DNA of 64,000 nt, from NCBI GenBank assembly GCA_001898965.1, contig MKVW01000001.1, positions 521,095 to 585,094 on the forward strand. The letters are read 5' to 3'. This DNA is from Rhizobiales bacterium 62-17. GTDB lineage: Bacteria; Pseudomonadota; Alphaproteobacteria; Rhizobiales; Beijerinckiaceae. The position numbers and the translations under genes are program-made. Positions 58,100 to 64,000 of this stretch are shown here, piece by piece (the first letter of the stretch is position 1; every line of letters starts with the position of its first letter). The notes under the pieces were generated by a model. It searched no databases. It had not been told where the DNA came from and saw only the letters and a list, made by a program, of their open reading frames with translations.

Positions 58100-59298
58100 G
58101 TGTAGGCCGCGCTGGTGCGGGACAACGCCGTGGCGATCGTGCGAGCGGTGTACTCGGCGCCGGCGACGAACCGGAACACCGGGCCGAAGCTCATCGACGA
58201 TGCGGGGCCGACGAAGCGCAGGCCCGGGACGGAGGACTGGAAGGACGCATCGAGCCGTGGCGCGGTGCCTTGCCGGGCAATGGCATGACGCAGATCGGGC
58301 TCCAGAAACGGGATGCGCTCGACGTTCACCTCGTAGCCCGTGCCGGCGATCACACGATCCACGAGCAACTCGCGATCGCTCTTGTTTCCGCCCCGCCGCA
58401 AGCGCAGCGATACGCGATGGCCGTTCTCCCGGGCCTCGACGACGGTTGTATCATGTTCGACCGGTACGAGTGTCTCGACCCGCTCACGAAGCCACCATGC
58501 CCCTTCTGGTGGCAGCAGGTTTTCAATGAAGCGCGCGCGCAAGCAGGGTGGCAGCCGGTGAAACGCACCGGGCAACTGCGACAGCGCCCATGCCTTCGGA
58601 CTGCCGCCCAGCGCGGAAATTGGCCAACGGATCCGCTGCCAGGGCGTCCGCGTGCGGCTGCCCTGGATCATCCATAGGGTCGACGGTTTGCGGATCAGCA
58701 ATCGCGGCGCAGCACCGGCTTCACGGAGCAAGGCAGCCGCTTCGAGCGCGGACTGGCCGGAACCGATGACTGCAACTTCGAGGCCTTGAAAGGCAGCGAA
58801 ACTCTCGATCCAGGCGCTGTGCATGGCGGCTGTTCCAGGCAGCGCCTGCAAGGCCTGCGGCATCCTCGCGAAGTTTGCGAGTCCCGTGGCGACGATGACA
58901 TCCGACGCTTCGACCTCCTCACCATTGTCGAGCGTCAGGACGAAGCTCTGACGACGCCAGGACACGTTCGCGACGTCCACGGGCTCGGTCCAATCGACGT
59001 TGTGCTCCTGAAACCAAAGGCCGTATGATGCAAAATTTTCGATGGAACATGGCTCGAATGTCTCCAGGCCACGCGGTCCGTTGTAGTCAGCGAATGTCGA
59101 GCCCGGGTGCGGCGACGAGATGTTCGTGCCGAAGCAGTAGGACTTGAGATAGCGTCGCGACCCGGCACGGGCGATCTGACTCCAGAAGGCCATGGGCCGG
59201 CCGAAAATCCGGTGCGCGACATTGCGAGCTGCGAGATGGCTCGCGAGCGACAGCCCGTAAGGGCCGCCGCCGATGATCGCGACGCATGGCTTGCTCAT
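58096..59298 (-). CDS. FAD/NAD(P)-binding monooxygenase-like protein
   Basis: A 400-residue flavoprotein with two nucleotide motifs: FAD site VAIIGGGPYGLSLASHLA (G10-G15) and NAD(P) site VAVIGSGQSALEAA (G179-A184), plus VIAGTGY near the end, the layout of flavin monooxygenases and ornithine/lysine N-hydroxylases. SRRYLKSYCFGTNISSP resembles the COG2072 group. The typical FMO fingerprint FxGxxxH is not exact (LPGTAAMH). The ATG at 59298 is two bases after the ATP-grasp stop; a longer frame reaching 59478 is inside that gene. Second gene of the cassette. Confidence 0.87.
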   Translation of the reverse strand: MSKPCVAIIGGGPYGLSLASHLAARNVAHRIFGRPMAFWSQIARAGSRRYLKSYCFGTNISSPHPGSTFADYNGPRGLETFEPCSIENFASYGLWFQEHNVDWTEPVDVANVSWRRQSFVLTLDNGEEVEASDVIVATGLANFARMPQALQALPGTAAMHSAWIESFAAFQGLEVAVIGSGQSALEAAALLREAGAAPRLLIRKPSTLWMIQGSRTRTPWQRIRWPISALGGSPKAWALSQLPGAFHRLPPCLRARFIENLLPPEGAWWLRERVETLVPVEHDTTVVEARENGHRVSLRLRRGGNKSDRELLVDRVIAGTGYEVNVERIPFLEPDLRHAIARQGTAPRLDASFQSSVPGLRFVGPASSMSFGPVFRFVAGAEYTARTIATALSRTSAAYT

Positions 59299-59300
59299 GG

Positions 59301-60608
59301 TCACAGCCCACGCGCGATCGGGGGAGCGGATGGGAGCATGGTCCGCACGAAGCGCGGCGCTGCCCGAAATCCGAGATAGAGCTCGGAGAGGATATGGACG
59401 ATGCCCGGCATCGGATCTTGGCGATTGGAAGCGAAATGGACCATGTGCGCGCGGTTCTGCCGCGCCCAGCGTCGCCAATGTGCCAGATCCTCGAGACGTA
59501 TCCGCATGCAGAGCGTCTGCGCGAGCAGGATCGCATGAAGGGTGAAATTGTCACAGAAAGCGGTTTTTTCGGTTGGGTCTTCGTGCTGCGCCTCGGCCGC
59601 AAGCGCTCGCACCGCGTCGGTCTCGCCGAGGGCGTCCAAGTAAGCCAGCATCGGCAGTGGCAGCCCACGGCGCAGGTCGAGGCCAATCTGGTTGAACAGG
59701 CGCGGGTTGAAATCGATGACCGTCCAGGCGCCGTCATGCAGGATGAACTCGACCTCGAACAATCCAAAATAGCCGAGTTCTCGACACAGGCGGTAGACGG
59801 CCTGCGACAGTGCGGGATCGGCCGCGCACGACTCGTAGCAGACGCCCACCCCTACCGGTCGCGACCGCTGAAGGATTTTGGTCGAACGTCGCGTCACGAA
59901 CACATCGGCGCTCCGTCCGATGAAGCCGGAGATGGAAACCACGCCTTCGCGCCCGACATCGACAAATTTCTGAATCACCGGACGCACCGCGCTGGGCGCG
60001 CGCGCCGTGTCGTCAAAACCGTGCCGCTCGCGAGCCAGGAAGCGTGGATATTCCGCAGCGAGTTCGTCCGGAGAATGCACGACCATGCCCTTGTCGTTTC
60101 GCAGACGATGGACATGGGTGCGGGGCTTGATCAGCACCGGATAAGGCAGATGCGGCGCCAATTCGGCAAGTTCGTCGGTGTTCTGCGGATCCCAGCTCGG
60201 CAGGACCGCGACGCCGGCGATTGTTGCAGCCTTTTCAAGCAGCGCCTTGTCGAGGATGCGTTTGATCGTCTCGACCGGAGGTTGATACAGGCGGAAATAG
60301 CGATCGAGGAGCGGTGCGTTGAAGGTATAAAGCCAGACCAATTCATCTGAAGTCGGCAGCAGCAGCTGCCCGGGATCGCGCTTTCCGATCGCGAGCAGCC
60401 CATCAAGATAGCGTATATTGTCGCTTTCGACCGGCCCGGCGTAACGGCGCCCGGCGAAGCGCGACCAACCAGCCACGCAAAAAGGGTGGTCGACGATCAC
60501 GTTGACGCCGACGCCGAAACGGGCGAGGTGGCGCATGGCCGCGATCGTTCCCCCCGAGGATGCCGATCCCAACAGTACGGGGGGCCGCTTCAGATTGGGT
60601 CCGCTCAT
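59301..60608 (-). CDS. ATP-grasp family carboxylate ligase
   Basis: A 435-residue enzyme. An N-terminal preATP-grasp domain (VLLGSASSGGTIAAMRHLARFG) precedes the ATP-grasp core: K161 in YPVLIKPRTH for ATP, and the magnesium and phosphate residues E285/E287, D299, N301 and R303 in LFEVEFILHDG and VIDFNPRLFNQIG. The C-terminal 90 residues are not recognised. Such enzymes join a carboxylate to an amine or thiol through an acyl phosphate. It is first in the cassette, followed by the FAD gene after two bases. Substrates are unknown. Confidence 0.88.
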   Translation of the reverse strand: MSGPNLKRPPVLLGSASSGGTIAAMRHLARFGVGVNVIVDHPFCVAGWSRFAGRRYAGPVESDNIRYLDGLLAIGKRDPGQLLLPTSDELVWLYTFNAPLLDRYFRLYQPPVETIKRILDKALLEKAATIAGVAVLPSWDPQNTDELAELAPHLPYPVLIKPRTHVHRLRNDKGMVVHSPDELAAEYPRFLARERHGFDDTARAPSAVRPVIQKFVDVGREGVVSISGFIGRSADVFVTRRSTKILQRSRPVGVGVCYESCAADPALSQAVYRLCRELGYFGLFEVEFILHDGAWTVIDFNPRLFNQIGLDLRRGLPLPMLAYLDALGETDAVRALAAEAQHEDPTEKTAFCDNFTLHAILLAQTLCMRIRLEDLAHWRRWARQNRAHMVHFASNRQDPMPGIVHILSELYLGFRAAPRFVRTMLPSAPPIARGL

Positions 60609-60808
60609 GCCGACCGTCCTCGCAAGTGGAACGCTGCCCTATAAACGCACCACTATCGCGCCGCGGCGCCGCGCTCCGGGGAATATTTTCAGCCGGTTCA
60701 CGCGATCCTGCGTCCAATCGAAAAGCGCAACCGGTTGCGCGGACAAGAATATTTGTCGCTTTCCGAGCGAAAACGCTCTTCGAGCACCTTCGGACGTGAG
60801 AAAGGCTT

Positions 60809-60839
60809 TGGGTTCGAGCCCCAGCGCTCTCACCACTTA
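60809..60839. repeat. Right direct repeat (attR-like), tRNA-Lys 3' fragment
   Basis: Matches the tRNA-Lys 3' end (57191-57221) with changes only at positions 11 and 20. It is followed by a decayed copy of the tRNA terminator (CACCAC, TTAAA, GTGCTG). The 5' part of a tRNA is missing. The rest of the gap 60609-60877 has no gene; 60715-60765 holds a Lys/Arg-like AT-richer stretch of no clear meaning. Confidence 0.65.
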
Positions 60840-60877
60840 AAGTGCTGGTTTCAGATCAGCAGCCTAGGATAGGGACC

Positions 60878-61669
60878 TTATTTTATCCTGGCTCGAATCC
60901 TCTGAGCATTGTCATGAACAAAGCGAAGCAAGGCTTTCGCGCCCTTGCTCTCGGGCTGCGTCGTGAAGGTTTCCGATATCCCGAATACCGTCACCGCAAG
61001 AGGCGGGGCCTGACCGCCGCTGTCGACCATTCCCGTCATCGAGCTGATGCCCTTGATGTGATCGCCATCGGTGAAGGCAAGCGGCGAACGTTGAAGACTA
61101 TCGAGTCGATTGAGGAAGTTTGTTCGCAGGGTTGCAAGTGCGCGGGGCGCATGGCCCAAGGCGCGCAAGCGCTTCTGCTCCTTCGCGATGAAGGCCAGCA
61201 TTTTTTCTTCTGGCAGGCGTGACAGGAACATCTTGCCGGTTGAGGAGCTGAAGGCAGCGAGATGCCCAGCCTGCTTCGGCCTGACGGAGATCGGTTCATC
61301 CGATTCTTCCACATGCAGAATCTTCGGCCCGGCATCCTGCCATTCGGAAATGAAGGTCGTGTGGCCAACCTCTTTCACGAACTGGGGGAGACGCTCGCGA
61401 ATGATGTCGAGCGCGATCGCTTTGGCCGAGGCCTGCGCGCTCGATCCATCTGCATAGCGATAGGACCCGCGGCCTTCCTGCACGGCAAAGCCTGCGCGCA
61501 CCAGGCTGATGCAGTAGCGATGCAATTTGCTGGGCGCCATCCCGCATTTGTCGGACAGATCGCCGAGCGCAATCGGACCGGGCTCATCCCGCAGTAGACG
61601 CAGAATGGCGAGACCGTTCTCCAGCGACCCGATCCCTCGCGCCTCGTCGTTCGCCATGCGGTTTGACAT
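60878..61669 (-). CDS. IclR family transcriptional regulator
   Basis: A 263-residue regulator. Winged helix: IGSLENGLAILRLLRDEPGPIALGDLSDKCGMAPSKLHRYCISLVRAGF. Effector domain: AFSSSTGKMFLSRLPEEKMLAF and IKGISSMTGMVDSGGQAPPLAVTVFG. The start is placed at 61669; a second ATG four codons later is possible. Divergent from the MetE-like gene at 61745, with an inverted repeat between them. It resembles the IclR protein at 18207 in layout and neighbourhood. Confidence 0.92.
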   Translation of the reverse strand: MSNRMANDEARGIGSLENGLAILRLLRDEPGPIALGDLSDKCGMAPSKLHRYCISLVRAGFAVQEGRGSYRYADGSSAQASAKAIALDIIRERLPQFVKEVGHTTFISEWQDAGPKILHVEESDEPISVRPKQAGHLAAFSSSTGKMFLSRLPEEKMLAFIAKEQKRLRALGHAPRALATLRTNFLNRLDSLQRSPLAFTDGDHIKGISSMTGMVDSGGQAPPLAVTVFGISETFTTQPESKGAKALLRFVHDNAQRIRARIK

Positions 61670-61682
61670 CCTATCCGTTTTA

Positions 61683-61720
61683 TTTCACCATTAGATAAAT
61701 AAATTTTACTATAGGTGAAA
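61683..61720. promoter_or_regulatory. Inverted repeat between IclR and MetE-like genes
   Basis: TTTCACC (61683-61689) and GGTGAAA (61714-61720) are exact inverted arms around a 24-base A/T-rich centre. They are bracketed by near-repeats ATCCTATCC (61668-61676) and ATCCTATTC (61721-61729). The position fits an operator of the divergent IclR protein. Confidence 0.55.
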
Positions 61721-61744
61721 ATCCTATTCAAGTGGAGGACGTTC

Positions 61745-62800
61745 ATGGCTGCGGAGATATTGCTGGTCGGAAGCATTCCCTATGACACGAATGAAGAAGT
61801 GTTCCGGGAATTCGGGCCGGCATTGGCATCGTCTCTGGTGGCGATGCCGGATGGTGAGGTCGGTCCACGTAGCCATTGGATCAGCCGCGTTCATTATGCG
61901 GTGTTTGCCAACCATCCTGACCTTGAAACGCTGCGACAGCCTGCGAAAGAAGGCGGTGTCGAACGTCTTCATCCACGTGATGCCGGCGACAGTTGGCAAT
62001 TCAGAGTGCGCGACGGGATCGAGACGGTCGCTTTCGGCGACAAGGGATGGCGTCTGGGTTATGCCCGCGATGCGATCAACTCCTATTTCATCTTCAAAGC
62101 CTTGCGTGCTGAGGGCTTATATCCGGCTGGAATGCGCTTTCAGGTGTCGGTGCCTTCGGTCAACAGCGCCGTGCCTTACCGGATATTTCCCGATCAGGAT
62201 GACGTCGAGAAAGTTCGTCGCGGCTATGTCGAAGCGTTGAAAGCTGAATTGGAGACCATCGTCCGCCACATTCCAGCGCGCGATCTTGCCATCCAGCTCG
62301 ACTGCGCGAGCGAAGTGCAGGATGCCTATGGCGCTATTGCCGGGCAGCCAGCTGCAACTGCCATTGATCGCAATACACCGCAAATCCAAGCGTTACTGTC
62401 TTGGATACCGCATGACGTCTTGGTGGGCTTCCATATGTGCTTTGGCACCCTCGGAGGCTGGCCGCGCTTCGAGCCGGAGGACATTTCCGGTGCCGTTTTG
62501 ATGGCGAATGCCTTCGTCCGCGCAGCCGGTCGTCCGGTCGGCTGGATGCATATCCCGCTCTTGGCGCGCATGGACGAGGCCTTCTATGAGCCCCTGCGTG
62601 GGCTCGAACCGAACGGCGCGCGTGTTTTTCTTGGCATGGTGCACAGTATGGAGAGCTATCCGGCGCGCCTCGCGATTGTGAGGAAGTTGGTGCCTGATTT
62701 CGGCGTCGCTGCCTATTGCGGGTTCGGCCGCCTCAATCCTTCGCAATTGCCAGCGATCCGTCAACAGCATCTCGATGCGCTACGCCTTCTCCACGGGTGA
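61745..62800 (+). CDS. MetE/UROD-like TIM-barrel protein
   Basis: A 351-residue protein. It is not an obvious member of a named enzyme family, but it keeps the pattern of the MetE C-domain: LAIQLDCASEV (central strand), H230 and C232 in GFHMCFGTLGG, E303 in VHSMESYP and C325 in AAYCGFGRLN, which match H, C, E and C of the methionine-synthase zinc site and the paralog at 14692. A thiol methyltransferase activity is thus possible. The ATG at 61745 has GTGGAGG upstream. First gene of a divergent pair with IclR, followed by a Bug protein. Confidence 0.75.
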   Translation: MAAEILLVGSIPYDTNEEVFREFGPALASSLVAMPDGEVGPRSHWISRVHYAVFANHPDLETLRQPAKEGGVERLHPRDAGDSWQFRVRDGIETVAFGDKGWRLGYARDAINSYFIFKALRAEGLYPAGMRFQVSVPSVNSAVPYRIFPDQDDVEKVRRGYVEALKAELETIVRHIPARDLAIQLDCASEVQDAYGAIAGQPAATAIDRNTPQIQALLSWIPHDVLVGFHMCFGTLGGWPRFEPEDISGAVLMANAFVRAAGRPVGWMHIPLLARMDEAFYEPLRGLEPNGARVFLGMVHSMESYPARLAIVRKLVPDFGVAAYCGFGRLNPSQLPAIRQQHLDALRLLHG

Positions 62801-62852
62801 TGCCCGAGGTGTGAAGGCATAGCGACATCGTTATCTTGGGGAGGAAGAAACG

Positions 62853-63815
62853 ATGAAGGCACTTGTTTATGCAGGGCTCCTAGCTTTGATGGCGACGGGC
62901 TACGGACAGGCCCAGGACTATCCAACCAAGCAGGTAACGATCATCACCCCCGGCACGCCAGGGAGTACGTCCGATCTGATGCCACGCGTCATCGCCGACG
63001 AACTCACGCCGCGCCTGGGAAAACCCGTGGTGGTCGAGAATCGATCGGGTGGCAGCGGATTGGTATCGGCCAATTCGGCGCTGGGCCAGCCGGCTGATGG
63101 CCATACTCTATGGTTCGGGACGATGGGCACGACGACGATCAATCCTTTCGTCATGGACGATATGCCGTTTGACTCCTTGAAAGCCTGGACACCGATCGCC
63201 GAGGCGGGCTCGATGCCGCTCGTCCTGGTGGTCAATCCCGAGAAGACCCCCGTCAAGGACCTGGCGGAATTGATCGCCTATGCCAAAAGCCATCCAGGAA
63301 AGGTGACGTTTGGTTCAGCCGGTATCGGTTCGTCTTATGCGATCACGATGTTTCTTCTCGGCAACGAGGCCGGCGTGCAGTTCACTCACGTCCCCTATAA
63401 GGGAACTGCACCGGCCGTGAGTGATGTGCAAGCTGGAGAGTTGACGGTGATGGTTCCCGACGTCGGCCTCGTGCGGTCGCAAATCGAAAGCGGCAAGCTG
63501 CGCGCTCTGGCGGTCACGACGGCGAAGCGGCTCGACATGCTGCCGAATGTCCCGACCTTCAAGGAAGCGGGCTATAATATTGAAGTTTCGCTCTGGTACG
63601 GCTTCTTCGTCCGCTCCAATACGCCAGAGCCAATCGTCAAGAGGTTGGTCAGCGATCTCAAGGTCGCAATCCAAAGCCCGAACGTGAAGAAACGTTACGA
63701 GCCGTTGGCGCTCATCGTCGGCGATAAATTTGGCGATGATTTCGTGCGATATTATCGGTCGGAATATGAGCGCTGGGGCGCATTGGTGAAACCACTCAAC
63801 ATCCGCGCAAACTAG
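62853..63815 (+). CDS. Bug (TctC) family substrate-binding protein
   Basis: A 320-residue periplasmic binding protein. Signal peptide residues 1 to about 20 (ALMATGYGQA-QD). Family blocks: YPTKQVTIITPGTPGSTSDLMPRV, LGKPVVVENRSGGSG, VTFGSAGIGSSYAITM and VPYKGTAPAVSDVQAGELTV. ATG with GGGGAGGAAGAAA upstream. As at 15925, no TctA or TctB genes are adjacent. It probably binds a carboxylate related to the MetE-like gene before it. Confidence 0.93.
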   Translation: MKALVYAGLLALMATGYGQAQDYPTKQVTIITPGTPGSTSDLMPRVIADELTPRLGKPVVVENRSGGSGLVSANSALGQPADGHTLWFGTMGTTTINPFVMDDMPFDSLKAWTPIAEAGSMPLVLVVNPEKTPVKDLAELIAYAKSHPGKVTFGSAGIGSSYAITMFLLGNEAGVQFTHVPYKGTAPAVSDVQAGELTVMVPDVGLVRSQIESGKLRALAVTTAKRLDMLPNVPTFKEAGYNIEVSLWYGFFVRSNTPEPIVKRLVSDLKVAIQSPNVKKRYEPLALIVGDKFGDDFVRYYRSEYERWGALVKPLNIRAN

Positions 63816-63823
63816 CTACGCGG

Positions 63824-64000
63824 CTACCACGAATGATCGCGGCTGGCGGGCGGCGTCCAGATGCCCGCCTTCTGCAATTGCGAGAGCACGGGCGCAAGGC
63901 GTTTGGCCTCTTCCGGGCCCCACAGCAGCATGCGAAACGCAAAGCCGCCCATCAGATCGCAGTCGCGATGCAGTTCGATGATCTGCTCGACGATTTCGTT
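63824..64000 (-). CDS. C-terminal end of a gene cut by the window edge
   Basis: 58 codons open to the window end. The visible C-terminus reads EQIIELHRDCDLMGGFAFR followed by MLLWGPEEAKRLAPVLSQLQ. This vaguely resembles the end of luciferase-like (LLM) flavin monooxygenases, which often carry a similar WG-EEA stretch, but the piece is too short to be sure. It converges on the Bug gene with eight bases between stops. Confidence 0.5.
   Translation of the reverse strand, partial: NEIVEQIIELHRDCDLMGGFAFRMLLWGPEEAKRLAPVLSQLQKAGIWTPPASRDHSW

Noticed and set aside
60639-60836. Minus-strand 65-codon frame beginning MVRALGLEPKAF
   Set aside because: Its start is the antisense of the tRNA-Lys fragment; no family and no ribosome site.

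Overview
The window looks like chromosomal DNA of an alphaproteobacterium of the order Hyphomicrobiales (Rhizobiales). This rests on GC-rich coding with strong third-position bias, the gene string nuoA-N / birA / RNase J / methylmalonyl-CoA epimerase / DUF1467, the tig-clpP-clpX-lon string, and a copy of an intergenic repeat I recognise from Rhizobiales genomes (4449-4506). I cannot name the family or genus from sequence alone.

Layout. 0.06-4.4 kb: CorC/CNNM-type membrane protein, NhaA antiporter, bifunctional NAD(P)HX repair enzyme, YciI protein. 4.4-7.0 kb: a repeat and terminator, a multicopper-oxidase-fold Tat protein that has lost most copper ligands, and a TauD-type dioxygenase. 7.0-13.7 kb: tRNA-Leu and the proteostasis string trigger factor, ClpP, ClpX, Lon, with a heat-shock-like promoter before lon. 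13.8-24.2 kb: tRNA-Val, a GST, then an aromatic-catabolism region: MetE-like methyltransferase, Bug-type binding protein, VanA-like Rieske oxygenase with divergent IclR regulator and a large palindromic operator, then a phthalate-type set (Rieske oxygenase, reductase, dihydrodiol dehydrogenase-like protein, MarR regulator) with two matching operator boxes, then nadC. 24.4-29.2 kb: a periplasmic ClpP/crotonase-fold protein, tRNA-Asp, and a gnd-zwf-(gluconokinase/6-phosphogluconolactonase fusion) operon. 29.3-37.0 kb: iron-sulfur flavin reductase, Liv-type binding protein and GntR regulator on the minus strand, divergent from LivHMGF-type transporter genes and an unusual binding-protein-fold gene without a signal peptide. 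37.1-38.2 kb: split chromate transporter. 38.4-57.0 kb: one long co-oriented run of complex I genes (nuoA-N with an extra small membrane gene between nuoH and nuoI) followed by birA, RNase J, epimerase, a membrane cyclic-nucleotide-binding protein and DUF1467. 57.1-60.8 kb: tRNA-Lys followed by a three-gene minus-strand cassette (ATP-grasp ligase, FAD/NAD(P) monooxygenase-like, thioesterase-like hydrolase) closed by an imperfect copy of the tRNA-Lys 3' end, the geometry of a tRNA-integrated island. 60.9-64 kb: an IclR regulator divergent from a second MetE-like protein and a second Bug binding protein, then the end of another gene.

The best candidate for an undescribed system is the island-like cassette at 57.2-60.8 kb: three tightly coupled genes with the catalytic logic of a small natural-product pathway (carboxylate activation, oxidation, hydrolysis or release). 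Other points worth attention are the gluconokinase-lactonase fusion with a perfect internal ribosome binding site, the tandem duplication of the nuoA start region that creates an overlapping seven-codon leader, the twice-occurring MetE-like/Bug/IclR module, and the copper-less oxidase-fold protein.
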